From: Thereva unica
Lineage: Eukaryota; Arthropoda; Insecta; Diptera; Therevidae
DNA: 64,000 nucleotides
Assembly (NCBI GenBank): GCA_949987705.1
Contig: OX465283.1
Coordinates: 94,909,813 to 94,973,812, forward strand
Direction of reading: 5' to 3'
Under the pieces are notes generated by a model. The model searched no databases, had not been told where the DNA came from, and saw nothing but the letters and a program-made list of their open reading frames with translations. This document shows positions 11,336 to 21,898 of the stretch, piece by piece. Position numbers and translations under genes: made by a program. Numbering within the stretch: position 1 is the first letter of the stretch; every line of letters starts with the position of its first letter.

Positions 11336-11520
11336 TGTAGGAGTATTAAAGAATTAATATTACGACTTCCGTTTAAATAAAAGACAAAATTATTTTAACA
11401 CTTTTTTTATTCAGGCACATTTCTCTCGAGCAACCTCAGGTCTGCTCCTTTACAAAAACTCTTCTTCTCTTCTTCTTCTTTTTCTTCTTCTTTTTTTTCA
11501 AAAAAAGTTGCCAGCCTACA
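11336..11520 (-). repeat. Gypsy 3' LTR
   Basis: Starts TGTAGGAGTATT and ends GCCTACA; short inverted TGTAG/CTACA ends. It contains a TTC-rich microsatellite near 11460-11495 and TTTAAATAAAAG near 11371. Nearly identical to the copy at 17675-17862. Confidence 0.9.
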
Positions 11521-11865
11521 ATCGGCCATTCTGACAAGTGAGCGTCCCGATCACAGATCGTTCAAACTCGGATTAGTACAAACGGTTTACAAATTTTACC
11601 TTTAACAGTATATTACCTATGAACTAGAACCTATCATCACCAATAATAATTGAAAATTTATATATAGATGAGCATTCTTCATCTATGATAAAGCTAATTC
11701 AAGCATTACTTAACTTATGTCTAACTCTATATTAATATATTACATACTGTTATGTTTTTTTTCTCTCTTTTTTTTTAAAGTTTAAATAAATCAAGTCAAA
11801 TATTCATTTGTGTAGTTAGTTTAATCAAAAATAAATCATCGCTTTTCTAGAGGTTTAGTAAATAA
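11521..11865 (-). other. Gypsy untranslated region before the 3' LTR
   Basis: AT-rich sequence between the integrase stop (about 11866) and the 3' LTR. No coding frame and no obvious long polypurine tract adjoin the LTR, which is unusual for a functional element. Confidence 0.5.
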
Positions 11866-12096
11866 CTATTGGTTTCTATAACTACGAAGTTTTATGTACG
11901 GCTTAATCCTAGTTACTTCAAAGACTCCCTCAAAGGGTCGCTGAGTGATTTGATAACCTTCAACGTCCTTGACTACATACCTATCGTTTCCGAGGCATTT
12001 TTTTATCTTATAAGGGTCTTTGTAACGCGGTATAAGTTTTTTATTCACCCCTGCCGTAGCAGTTGCGGTTCGTAATGTTGAGGGTAAGGGAAGCAA
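11866..12096 (-). pseudogene. Gypsy integrase C-terminal domain
   Basis: The frame contains NKKLIPRYKDPYKIKKCLGNDRYVV and ITQRPFEGVFEVTRIKPY, the SH3-like C-terminal domain that follows the integrase core in many gypsy elements. It ends in a stop at 11866. It is separated from the core (13128-13821) by about 1.1 kb of unrelated AT-rich DNA. Confidence 0.8.
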
Positions 12097-13240
12097 TGCG
12101 CAAGTCGAACGATAAAAGTTAAAGTATCGAAGGCCTTAACTAAAAAAACTGAAAAATAACATATATGTAGTGGAATCAGATAAGCAAAACATAACAAATT
12201 GTTACCAGTTTCTAGCTATATCGAATGCTATACGAATCGAAAATCGTGGTTTTGCAGTTTTTCGAAATAATTTCGCCGCTAGAGGGCATATTGCGCCTTT
12301 TTTCAGATTCTGTTGATAATTAAAGCGTATAAAAAAAGCTGTTGAAAAACTGCAACTACTACTTTGAGCTCATTTAAATTTTCATGCAAATGCATAATTT
12401 TGGCTCAAAATCTAAAAAAAGATAGTAATAATAAAACCCTACATACGCCCCTATTTTTTTTTTTTTTTTGTAAGCTTCGCTCATCATCACTACAATCTTC
12501 CTGCAAAAAAGGCTTCAGGTAACCTGAGCTCAGAAATGCAATTCATAAAAATATTCTCTATCCCTTTAAATCAACTTTAAAGAGAATCATAAAAAATATA
12601 ACGGAAGCTACAAAGTATCAGTTATTTTCAATAAACGCCTCCTGCCACCCCAATAGAATATCCAATAAATAAAGAGAAACTCCACTTATCTTCGATCTCT
12701 TTTTTCTTCAGTCAATATGCAATAAACGAAAAATCATATTTTAACAGTCTCTAACGAATTTCGAAGCAAATTTGCAAGAGTAAATTTGTAAACGAGAACA
12801 TTACCAGTGAACGAAGCCAAGAAAACAAAGAGACCATGGAAATTTTCTCTATCTTCGACTTGCTATATCCCACTGTTCGGTTCCGAAGAAGCTGCGTTTA
12901 GCTCAGCTTCTGAGGGTACTGTATCAATGCAAACCTTTGCGTGAGTGTGGGTTCAATCAAATGAATGTGTTGGAGTTTTCACGTTGATTTTCTATGGCAA
13001 AGAAGCTGGAGATATTACAGCTTTCCCATGTTGTATAAGGCCTCGGGCGCGATAAGAGCGGCGAGGGGCACTTTAGTGTTTGCCACTCTGCCGCTCACCA
13101 TTCGCCGCTCGTATCGTGGCCAAGGCTTTACTCTTTGTATACAGTAGTGTAATAAATTTGAATTGTACATTTTGTATACAAAAATCTGTACATTGTATCA
13201 TTAGTGTTTCCAGAGGAGGAAATATATTGAGATTTTTCTT
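12097..13240. mobile_element. Unidentified AT-rich insert within gypsy integrase
   Basis: Integrase coding stops near 13240 (GDLVVVSNV) and resumes at about 12090 (TATAGVNKK). The intervening 1.1 kb has no coding signal and no long terminal inverted repeat was found. It includes the small foldback at 13039-13128. It is either a non-autonomous element or compound insertion, and its exact borders are uncertain. Confidence 0.45.
13039..13128. repeat. GC-rich foldback of about 90 bp
   Basis: GCCTCGGGCGCGATAAGAGC at the left pairs with CTCGTATCGTGGCCAAGGC at the right, forming an imperfect stem, and GAGCGGCGA/TCGCCGCTC continue it. The GC content contrasts with the AT-rich surroundings, suggesting a tiny MITE or a MITE terminus. 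No target duplication was fixed. Confidence 0.5.
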
Positions 13241-14321
13241 CTGATACATTAGAGACAACGACTAAGTCGCCTTCCGCATAAGTTTTCGGAGGCTTACGTT
13301 TTCTATCGAATAATTTCTTATTATATTCCTGAATAGCCTTGGTTTTCTTTTCAGCGCCAGCGCGAACCTCTTTCAGATTCCTTTCAGGATCGTTCATTCT
13401 TTCGAAATATTCAAAAATCCTATCAGAAACCTGATTCCGCTGATTGATTCCGAAAAGTAAACAACTGGGAGTCGTTCCAATGGACCTTGTTATGAGCAAA
13501 TTCAACTTCAGAAAGTACCTTATCCCAATTGACATTTTGGTCGGGATTTATTATTTTGGCTATCATAGGTATGATGTCACGGTTAATTCTTTCTGCCTGG
13601 CCGTTCGATTTCGGCGAGCCACTAGCTACAAGTATATGTTCGACAGAAGACTTCTTAACAAAATTCTGGAAGTAAGAAGAGGTGAACGCCGTTCCTCGAT
13701 CTGACACAATCCTCAAAGGCTTACTGTAACTATTGAAATAGTTTTTTAGGCAGTTGACCACTTCGATCGAATTAGTCGTTCTAGTAGAATATAGCTTTAA
13801 AAACTTAGAAAATCCATCCACAACGACAAGAATATACTTATTTTTTTTAGGTGTCGTTTCAAGGGGACCTACATGGTCAATATGTAGAGTCGAAAAGGGT
13901 TGATCTGACTTGGGTATTGGAATCCTTCTTGTTTACCAATAGGAGGACTATATATTATGCATTTTGGACAATTTTTAATGTATTCTTTAACCACAGATGT
14001 TAAATTAGGAAACCAGTAAGCTCGTTGAATAATATCTACAACCTTATTTACTCCAACATGAGCATGCAAATCATGAGAATTCCGCAAGATGTGAATCCTC
14101 ATCGCTTCCGGAACATAAAATAACAATTTATTCTTTCCCGTCTTTCTATAAACCAAGTTATCACGGATCTCGTAAAATTTATCTTCGTTTTTTTCCAACT
14201 TACTTTTAAGACTGAGTATGGTCGGATCTTCCGACTGGCAAATTGCTAGTTGTTGGTGAAAAGGACTTTCTTCAACCACCAAAACGGTAGGACTCCTACT
14301 CAAGGCGTCAACATGTTGCAT
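13128..14321 (-). pseudogene. Gypsy integrase (HHCC finger and catalytic core), broken
   Basis: From 14321 downward the minus strand carries DALSRSP, then an HHCC zinc-binding region (HDLHAHVGVNKVV with NCPKCIIYSPP). After a frame change around 13860-13880 comes the catalytic core with VDGFSKF, SDRGTAF and GSPKSNGQAERINR, containing the D, D and E residues. The frame then enters GDLVVVSNV and stops where the insert begins. It is joined to RNase H by a second frame change at about 14310. Integration activity is not expected from this copy. Confidence 0.9.
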
Positions 14322-16864
14322 GCGATTCGCAGACGATGTTCGATCTGGTAATCGTATTCTTGCATTTCAAGAACCCACCGATTAATTCGAGCGTTTACAT
14401 ATCTTTTTCCCAGGGTTAACGCAAGTGCGTTACAGTCAGTCACGATTTTAAACTTCATTCCCTGTAAATAGATCCGAAAGCGACGCAAAGCGTAAACAAT
14501 AGCTAGCGTCTCCAGCTCGTATGAATGATATCGCGATTCCGTATCAGTGGTACGTTTGGAAAAATAAAATATTGGGTGCAGGTGTCCGTCCTGCTTTCGT
14601 TGCAGTAGAATAGCTCCATACCCGTGAGAGCTCGCGTCACAATGAAGTTCAGTATAGTCGTTTGGAGAAAAGATTTTCAAAACTGGGGCTTCTGCTAACT
14701 TAGATTTCAAAAGGTTAAAGCACTTAATTTCTTGATCACCAAAACAAAATTCCGCACCTTCTTTTGTTAATTTGTACAGAGGAAGGCTAAGAATAGAAAA
14801 CTTCTCAATAAATTTTCTGAAATATGAGGACAGTCCAAGAAAACTTTTTAACTCTTTTGGGTTCCTAGGGATACAAAAATCCAATACTGCTTGTATTTTC
14901 TTCCGATTTGGTTTTACTCCTTCAAGAGAAATTTGGTACCCGAGATAATCTATTTGTTCGAACATGAATCTACACTTGTCTAACCTCAAAATTAAATTAT
15001 TAGCTTTTAACAACTTAAGAACCTCAGCGAGAGTTCCTAAATGTTCATTTATGTCCTCTGTTGCTATCAGAATATCATCAAGATAAATGGAAACTTTTCT
15101 CTTCATAATAAGTTTTTCGAAAATTTTGTGAATGTACCTCTGGAATACCGACGGCGCATTACGCAAACCAAACGGCATCCGCAGGTATTCAAATTGACCA
15201 ACCGGTGTGACAAAACTGGTAAACTTGATCGAATTATCATCCATCTTGACATGATGGAAACCGCTTTTCAGATCAAGACTAGTAAAGTACCTTTTGTTCC
15301 TCAAATTGTCAACCAAACCTTCTATCAGAGGAAGAGGGAAGTTATCTCGCTGTGTAATTTTATTTAAAGCACGATAATCAACGCACATACGAATCTCATC
15401 GTTAGCTTTTTTGACCAAAACTATCGGGCTTGAGAATGGAGAGTCACTAGGCCTTATAATTTGTTGTCTCAAGAGCTCATCCACTATATCCTGCACTTTT
15501 TCTTTCTCATAAAAAGATAGTCGCCTAGGGCAATGTGTCACTATTTTATCAGGATCTACCAATATAGACATTTTATATTCAACAGGTCTAAGCTCTTCAC
15601 AATCTACACCATTTATGTAAAATAACCTAAAAATTTTATTTATATCTTGCTTGGTAGCATAAGAAAGATCAGGGTTAATAATTAATTCAGGATTAGACTC
15701 ACCATTATCAATCTCAATATTAAAAATTTCATCCGGAAATATATCAAAATTAGACTCACTATTATCAGTCGCAATATTAAAAATTTCATCCGGAAATATA
15801 TCAAGATTAGACTCACTATTATCAGTCGCAATATTAAAAATTTCATCCGGAAATATATCAGGATTTTCTTTTTCCGAAAGACATGACCCAACATTTTGTT
15901 TGCTCACGAAATTTCGACCAAGTATGCAATCATAATCCATAGTGTCATCAGGTACAGCGTATAAAAGAACTTTACGTGAGACACCAGATACCTGAACTGA
16001 AGCCGTTACCATACCTAGGATTTTGACTCTAGATTTATTAACTCCTCTAACAATAGAACCTGCATTTTGTTCTATAATAAAATCTGGAAGTAGATCCTTC
16101 TTGATTAAACTAACTGCACTTCCAGTAAGCAAAGCTTTTAATCCTACGTTAAAACTAAAACTTGACTTATTACCTGTAAATTCAAGATTACAGTCTAAAT
16201 AAAAATCATTATTTTCGTCACAGCTGGCGAATCCACATGTTTCCATATGATGGATAGTGTCATCCACAGTTTCCATATGATGGATAGTGCTGGCCGTGGG
16301 GCAGCAATTGCTTAGGTGGCCCGGCTTTCCACACTTGAAACAAACTCTTTCCTTCTTAGGCCTCTTGCATTCTCTGGACGTATGACCGAATAAATTACAA
16401 TTGTAGCATTTCGGTCTCGCTGGCGATCTCCCTGTTGGATTATCTGAAATGACTTGAAACTCGTTACCTGTTTGACTCCCTTTAATTTTTGCTCGAGACA
16501 TATGAATGCTGGAATATTGCTTCAACCGTTGCAGTAGTTCATATGCTGAATTAAATTTCTGGAGGGATAAATTCTCGCGTACTGATGTATCCTGCAGTCC
16601 TTTCAAAATATATTTAATTATGGCTGATTCGCTTAAATGTCCTTTGCGGCCAATGTTTTTCATCGTGTACACATATTCTTCGTAAGTCTCGTTATTTTTC
16701 ATTTTCCTGTTTGACAGTTGATAATGCACGTCAACTTCGTCATCAACTTCAGGAAATGCAATCAAAAATTCCGTCTTAAATTTCTCCCACGTATTCAAAG
16801 AATCTTCAAAACTTAATTCCCACACTTTAGCTGAATTTTTCAGTTGAAGACGAGCGTAATGCAC
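14300..16864 (-). pseudogene. Gypsy gag C-terminus, protease, RT and RNase H (854 codons open)
   Basis: In order: capsid C-terminal part (residues 1-150), CCHC knuckles CYNCNLFGHTSREC and CFKCGKPGHLSNCC (about 152-187), and a protease-like segment around LLTGSAVSLI. The aspartate expected before TGS is absent there. Next comes an acidic linker with three copies of a 19-residue repeat (DIFPDEIFNIATDNSESN), then RT with SLDLKSGFHHV, MPFGLRNAPSVFQ and YLDDILI, and RNase H with HCDASSHGYGA and TDCNALALTL. Gag upstream is in another frame. RT residues look intact, so the linker repeat and protease change are the notable oddities. Confidence 0.92.
15695..15870 (-). repeat. 57-bp coding tandem repeat in the gypsy pol linker
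   Basis: Three consecutive units of 57 bp encode a 19-residue acidic repeat starting DIFPDEIFNI. The third copy differs (IEIDNGES). It sits between the protease-like segment and RT and keeps the frame. Confidence 0.85.
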
Positions 16865-17352
16865 TAGACTAGAGTCTCATTATTCCATTTATAAATTTTT
16901 TGAAATTGTTCCAACTTGGAAATCCACTGAGCTGCCAACATACACGTTTCATTTTTTGGGTCGAAGCACGGTAAAATTTCATCAACTTCACTTGGGTGCA
17001 ATAAGCGCTCACCACTAATTATGTCGGTAGTGACATGTTGTGTTACACTGCTACCATTCTCAGAAGAGCGTTTTAGTATTTCGTTTTCTCTTTGGAGCAG
17101 CTCAATTTCTCGCTTCATAAGAGAAATTTCAAACATTTCCAACCTTCTCCTTTCATCTTCGTTTGCAGTTATCCTTGCCGCATTTTCTATGCCATTTTGT
17201 TGCTCACTGTAATTTTCTTCCGCACGTATTTGGTTTGAACTTGCTTCATTATCGTCAGCTTGCGCCGTTGCCAAGTTTCCAGAATCATTTGCCGCATCCA
17301 TGTTTCCAAATGAACACGTATCAACTTGAGCACTCAACAGCCTTGCAATCAC
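16864..17352 (-). pseudogene. Gypsy gag N-terminal part
   Basis: The frame has an acidic, Asn/Gln-rich start, then a strong coiled coil (RRRLEMFEISLMKREIELLQ, about residues 70-95) and a capsid-like stretch with QWISKLEQFQKIYKW. It ends at 16864 because of a 5-bp direct duplication (CTAGT twice) at the junction with the next frame, which shifts the reading. The start is uncertain; an ATG for NMDAANDSG at about codon 18 is a likely initiator. Confidence 0.75.
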
Positions 17353-17478
17353 TTGATTTTTACTGCCAGTGGTTTTAAGACCCAGACCTTTTAATTACTT
17401 AGTTTAGGTCTGCTAAACTAAGTTTATGCAATTCTTCCATTGCCTGGTACCTTGACCTTAGTTTCAGGCTTTTTTTTT

Positions 17479-17632
17479 CAGGGCACGCGAACTCGCGACA
17501 TTCCACTTAACCTTACTTTTTCGCTTGATTTTTTTCTAGGGCACGCGAACTCGCGACGTTCCACTTAACCTTACTTTTTCGCTTGATTTTTTTTCCTAGG
17601 GCACGCGAACTCGCGACGTTCCACTGCAAAAA
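17479..17632 (-). promoter_or_regulatory. 58-60 bp tandem repeat in the gypsy leader
   Basis: Units starting GGGCACGCGAACTCGCGAC lie at 17481, 17539 and 17599; two are full and the third is partial. Each combines a CGCGAACTCGCG palindromic core with a pyrimidine tract (CTTACTTTTTCGCTTG). Position between the 5' LTR and gag matches where the Drosophila gypsy element keeps its insulator repeats, but the sequence is different and any protein binding is inference. Confidence 0.7.
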
Positions 17633-17639
17633 CTAAAAT

Positions 17640-17674
17640 AGCGAAGGACTCGACCGTATCCCACTTTTGATAGT
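17640..17674 (-). promoter_or_regulatory. Candidate gypsy primer binding site
   Basis: Reading inward from the 5' LTR, TGGGATACGGTCGAG begins about 11 bases after the LTR end. It starts with TGG as expected for pairing to a tRNA CCA end. The primer tRNA was not identified. Confidence 0.4.
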
Positions 17675-17862
17675 TGTAGGAGTATTAAAGAATTAATATT
17701 ACGACTTCCGTTTAAATAAAAGATAAAATTATTTTAACACTTTTTTTATTCAGACACATTTCTCTCGAGCAACCTCAGGTCTGCTCCTTTACAAAAACTC
17801 TTCTTCTTCTTTTTCTTCTTCTTTTCTTATTCTTTTTTTCCAAAAAAAGTTGCCAGCCTACA
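17675..17862 (-). repeat. Gypsy 5' LTR
   Basis: Same TGTAGGAG...CCTACA ends as the other copy. Differences from 11336-11520 are a few substitutions and a changed length in the TTC-rich tract. Confidence 0.9.
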
Positions 17863-17866
17863 CTAC

Positions 17867-18450
17867 CTCAACCAAATTTGTTCGGAGCTGTTCATAGGTT
17901 AACATCTTCCTTCCAATCGATGCTTTAAGGGAGTTTTTTGTTGTCCGTATTAGTCGTTCCCACCATCCTCCCAACCATGGCGCTCTTTCAACAATGAATT
18001 TCCACTGGATGCCGTGGTTGGCGGCAAAGGATGTGATTTGGTTTACAGCACTTTGTTTGTAAAGACGTTGGATTTCATAGTCAACTCTCTTAAAGGTTTT
18101 CGCGTTGTCCGAGTAAATGATTTTTGGATGCCCTCTCCTTGCGATAAATCGACGTTATAACGTTAATACAACACTTAACACTATAGCGTTAATACAACAC
18201 TCAGTAGTTAAGTCAGGAACAAGCTCATTGTGTACAGTGCGGATGACTGCGCAAGTAAAAAGCATTAGATACAAGTCTGGCTTACTCATTTCTTTGCGTT
18301 TTACGAACATTGGTCCTGCAAAATCAACTCTAGTCGTTTGGAATACGCGTGCTGTCTGTAACCTGTCTCTGGGAATCGGAGCAAAAGGTTGTAAAGCTGG
18401 TTTGCTAAAGAGTCGTTTGCATACTACGCGCCTATTGACTACCGTTTAAA
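17867..18450 (-). pseudogene. BEL/Pao integrase region
   Basis: Minus-strand reading gives CKRLFSKPALQPFAPIPRDR, then RVDFAGPMFVK, YLMLFTCAVIRTVHNELVPDLT, RRFIARRGHPKIIYSDNAKTF and the C-terminal APWLGGWWERLIR. These are the ordered BEL/Pao integrase motifs, including the DFAGP and SDNA catalytic neighbourhoods. A 22-bp imperfect duplication near 18150-18200 and frame changes interrupt it. It continues at 11331 beyond the gypsy insertion. Confidence 0.85.
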
Positions 18451-19924
18451 CTAGTTGACGAGCCTTCAAAATCCAGAAATTTTTCCTTATAAAAGTCAAG
18501 ACGACGCGACGTTGATCCCTCCGTGAAGCGTTTTCTTATGCACATATCTAGAGTAAAGCAGACTGAGATGTAATTCTTTGAGTAAAATAATGATAATAAT
18601 GATGGACGAGGCCTGTCTCGTCGTCAATTTCTTGCAGTCTCTCTCTTAGCCGTAGTATTCCAAGGCATCAAGAAGCGGGCAAAGATTTAATAATTTAGAT
18701 TGACGATCTACAGCGTTACCTCGTTTAAGCGATCCAATTTCCCTTGGAAAGTATCGTTGCTGCTCGCTAGAGATTAAATAATTTTAAGCAGTTTTTAACT
18801 CGCTAACGGTTAAGTCTCCAATGATTTCCGAATCTTTTTCTGTAGTTGTGAATAAACCGGAAAGCCTAGGCTGCAACTCTTAAAAGTCTAGTAATATTAC
18901 TGGAATTCTTTATGTTATCGGACAAGGATATATTTACCAATGATACATTTTCGAGCTGATTTTCAGCTGGCCAAAGATTTCCAGATTGCCTTAACCAAAA
19001 AGGACCAAACTTCCAAGTCTCAGAATTCATTATTTTGTTTGCAGAAATACCGCGTGTTAGAAGGTCAGCTGGATTCTCGTTCCCTGGGATATCTCAAATC
19101 GTTGCTCGTGGAATGAAGTTTAATCTCGTTAACTCTGTTGCAAATAAACTGGAACTTTTGGAATTATCCTTAATCCAGCACAGAGTGAATTTTTAATCGC
19201 TCCAGAAACAAAACGAGTGAATGTGAAGGACGTCTTATTGCATATATGTAAACGACTTGATCCGACTTGGAAGTAGTGCGCGGTTAATGCCAATTTGGGA
19301 AGCAAAAATTCGTTGGTGTTATTCTCTTTTAAAGGCGCTACTCTTTGCTTGGCGCATAATGTGTTGGATGATATCTCTTCATTTGCTTCATCCTAATAAT
19401 CGCGACGACTTCATATGCCTTAGGACTTGCGTCACAGAAGAGATGTAGTTGAACGTCATCAGTTTCGTTTGTTGAAATCACAAAAACACAGCGCGGTATG
19501 TAGTATTCCTTTAGATCTGGCAACTCCGTGCACCCTTGTTGCCACTCCTTGAAGTGGCCCCCGGGTAGTACTTCGTCCCATTCCAGTTTCAATTTCCATT
19601 TTGTTTGCATAAGTACCTTCATTCTCACGACGAACTGGCTAAGCAACCCCAAAGGATTATAGATGCGTGCCATCGTTTGCAGTACTACACGTTTAGTACA
19701 TGTAAGAGAAGAGGTGCGTTGATGAAGTTTATTGCAGGCCCTAGGTCAACTTGCAATCCATCCGTTAAACTACACCAGGTACATCCTAGAACCTTCTTTG
19801 TGGGAATTGTATTTTCATTGACTCGTTCCTGCCTGAATATCTCTCTCATTTCGCCGCAGCTGGAATTCCATTTCCTCACATTCAGCGAGGCCTTTTCAAT
19901 TATTATTTTAGCCTCTTTGTACAA
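18451..19924 (-). pseudogene. BEL/Pao RT end and RNase H region
   Basis: At 19685-19924 the frame has YKEAKIIIEKASLNVRKWNS, and at 19338-19673 MARIYNPLGLLSQFVVRMKVL, IPRCVF and HLFCDASPKAY. These are typical of the RT/RNase H junction of BEL/Pao (Peptidase_A17-associated region). Between 18451 and 19337 the frame is heavily decayed. The right end is the 15-bp target duplication where the Jockey element entered. Confidence 0.8.
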
Positions 19925-20155
19925 AGTTATTGAATCACTGTCAAAGTAACAGCGGTGGAGAACGCACGCGTTTTCTGGTTGTTCTAGCGAAAATATTTTA
20001 TTTTTTTTTTATTTTACAAAACTTAGAAATTGTGGAAGATTTATAATTTATAATTAATTACAAAGTATTTACCCAAGTCAAAAGAATTCGTACTTGACCT
20101 GCGTGCGGGCTTTTGTGATATCATAACTTGTGAAATTGAATTGTTTTAGGTTAGG

Positions 20156-21898
20156 GTGAACCAAAAAAGGCCACTCTCGCCCTTGCCTGAGGCTGGGGAC
20201 CTCTGTCCCCAGGCCGGCGTTGCTAAGGACAATATTCCTATGGAGGACAGGAACTTGGGCTCCGGCAAGAAACCCAAACTCGCCCCCTTGGCTGATCTGG
20301 CCAATTATGAGCAGTTCGTTAATGAGGTTGTGTCAAACGTGAATAGATGGTCAACCAACACCAACAATGATAGGGAAGATGCTCTCAACCAGCTATTGTT
20401 GAATTGTGACAGAATGCAGGATCAACTTCGAAAGTCGCGAGAGGATGGCAGCCCACGTGATGGGAGGATGGCGGGCGCCGTTCCGGCACCGGCTGCTGAA
20501 GACGTGGGGGATACCCCTAACGCCATAATTGATGAGGAAATGCAGACCAACGTTACCAATGAAGTCGCAGCAGTTGCTGATAATGAGGAGGGCTGGACCC
20601 TCGTTAAACAACGTTCCAGAGTCTGCTTTAGCAGCAGTGACAACAGCAATCTTAACAACAATCCCAATGAGGTGCGTAATACTAACAATCGTTTTGCGCC
20701 CCTTCTCTCTGAAGCGGGCAATAAATCTACAATCGACAATTCCTATAGCAGTAATCCTAACTCTAGTGGCAGTTTTCCTATCAACAAGAACTCTAGATCT
20801 AAGAATGCTAATAGTAATAATAATAGCAATTTCAATAATTTTGCTAAACATGACATACCGAATAAAAGATATTGTCCTCCTATCGTCATTCAAGATGTTA
20901 GTGTCAGGTTTCTCACGAAAATGATCTATGCTGTGTATCCGAATTGTGACTTCAAACTTGCTAGGACCCGCGGGGGCGCCTGCAAGGTCTTCTTCAAGCT
21001 GAGGGAACATCAAGTTGGCTTCTTTGCTAAGCTTAAAGCTAACCGGGTCATTTCCCACACCTTCACTCACCCGGAGGATCGCTTTGAATCCTTAGTACTT
21101 CGTGGTATACACCCTGAATTCCTTCCCGAGGAAATATTCCAGGACCTGTCGGTCAACCATCCCAATCTCAAGGTTTTGAATGTCAAACGCTATGACACTC
21201 CTTATTCACGTAGGAATAAAGTAGCTCTCAATCTATTCCTGGTCCAATTAGCCCCCAAAACCGATCTGGAAAAGGTAAGACTTCAGGTGAATTATATATT
21301 ACACCAGCGGGTTTCCTGGGAAAAAATTAAAAATAGAGGAGTGGTCCAATGTAGGAACTGTCAGTTACATGGGCATGCGGCCTCTAACTGTAACAGAGAA
21401 TATAGGTGTGTCAAGTGTGACGGTACTCACCCTCCCAAACTATGTCCCCGTACTCCGGAGAACATGCACTTAAGCGATCCCTACTGTGTGAACTGTCGTG
21501 CCTTTGGGCACCCTGCTTCTTACAGTGGTTGCCCGGTTCTTATTAAACGCGAAGAGCTTCGGAAAAAGCTCCGAGCTAGTCAAAGCTTTCAGGCTAATCT
21601 TGCCTCCTCAGGAAGGCAAATCCCTTATTCGAATGCTCGTCCTACTCAAGTTCCTTCCAATCATCCACGTTCCTTTGCGGACTGTCTTAGGGGCAGCCCG
21701 CCAGCTCAAAGCAATAGGTCTTTTGCGGATAAAGTTCATGAAATCCTCCATCCTGAGGATATCTATGGACTCACTTTATCTCAAATTATTGATAAAATAA
21801 AAAAAATTCTACCTAGTATTGAGGGAGTCGAGGGCCAAGAGAGGAGGACGGCCATTATGGGATTCTACTTTGCACTCGCCGGAAATGTCGAGTACTAG
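20156..21898 (+). CDS. Jockey ORF1 (gag-like, zinc-knuckle protein)
   Basis: Open for 580 codons. N-terminal half is Ser/Asn-rich and low complexity (NNNSNFNN stretches about residues 170-230). A folded RNA-binding-like domain follows (ISHTFTHPEDRFESLVLRGI, VLNVKRY). Then come CCHC-type knuckles CRNCQLHGHAASNC, CVKCDGTHPPKLC and CVNCRAFGHPASYSGC (about 397-460), as in Jockey-clade ORF1. The open frame has GTG, not ATG, at its first likely start, and a stop lies just upstream. The first in-frame ATG is codon 29 (near 20240), so either translation starts there or the original ATG mutated. It overlaps the ORF2 start by 14 bases. Confidence 0.88.
   Translation: MNQKRPLSPLPEAGDLCPQAGVAKDNIPMEDRNLGSGKKPKLAPLADLANYEQFVNEVVSNVNRWSTNTNNDREDALNQLLLNCDRMQDQLRKSREDGSPRDGRMAGAVPAPAAEDVGDTPNAIIDEEMQTNVTNEVAAVADNEEGWTLVKQRSRVCFSSSDNSNLNNNPNEVRNTNNRFAPLLSEAGNKSTIDNSYSSNPNSSGSFPINKNSRSKNANSNNNSNFNNFAKHDIPNKRYCPPIVIQDVSVRFLTKMIYAVYPNCDFKLARTRGGACKVFFKLREHQVGFFAKLKANRVISHTFTHPEDRFESLVLRGIHPEFLPEEIFQDLSVNHPNLKVLNVKRYDTPYSRRNKVALNLFLVQLAPKTDLEKVRLQVNYILHQRVSWEKIKNRGVVQCRNCQLHGHAASNCNREYRCVKCDGTHPPKLCPRTPENMHLSDPYCVNCRAFGHPASYSGCPVLIKREELRKKLRASQSFQANLASSGRQIPYSNARPTQVPSNHPRSFADCLRGSPPAQSNRSFADKVHEILHPEDIYGLTLSQIIDKIKKILPSIEGVEGQERRTAIMGFYFALAGNVEY

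Larger units (their letters stand above)
11336..17862 (-). mobile_element. Gypsy (Metaviridae-type) LTR retrotransposon inserted in BEL integrase
   Basis: LTRs of 185 and 188 bp flank a minus-strand gag-pol. Order of domains from the 5' side: coiled-coil gag, two CCHC knuckles, protease-like region, RT, RNase H, HHCC finger, integrase core and integrase C-terminal domain. There is no envelope-like frame. Several frameshifts and an insertion of about 1.1 kb (12097-13240) break pol, yet the LTRs differ by only a few bases outside a pyrimidine microsatellite. The leader carries a 58-60 bp tandem repeat. Confidence 0.92.
11332..17866. repeat. Target duplication CTAC around the gypsy element
   Basis: CTAC occurs at 11332-11335 and 17863-17866, immediately outside the LTR ends. 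The BEL/Pao integrase reading is continuous across the site once one copy is discounted. Four bases is the normal size for gypsy-family integration. Confidence 0.9.

Noticed and set aside
11336..17862. Possible errantivirus with an envelope gene
   Set aside because: No third frame or signal/transmembrane pattern lies between integrase and the 3' LTR; the element is a gag-pol gypsy.
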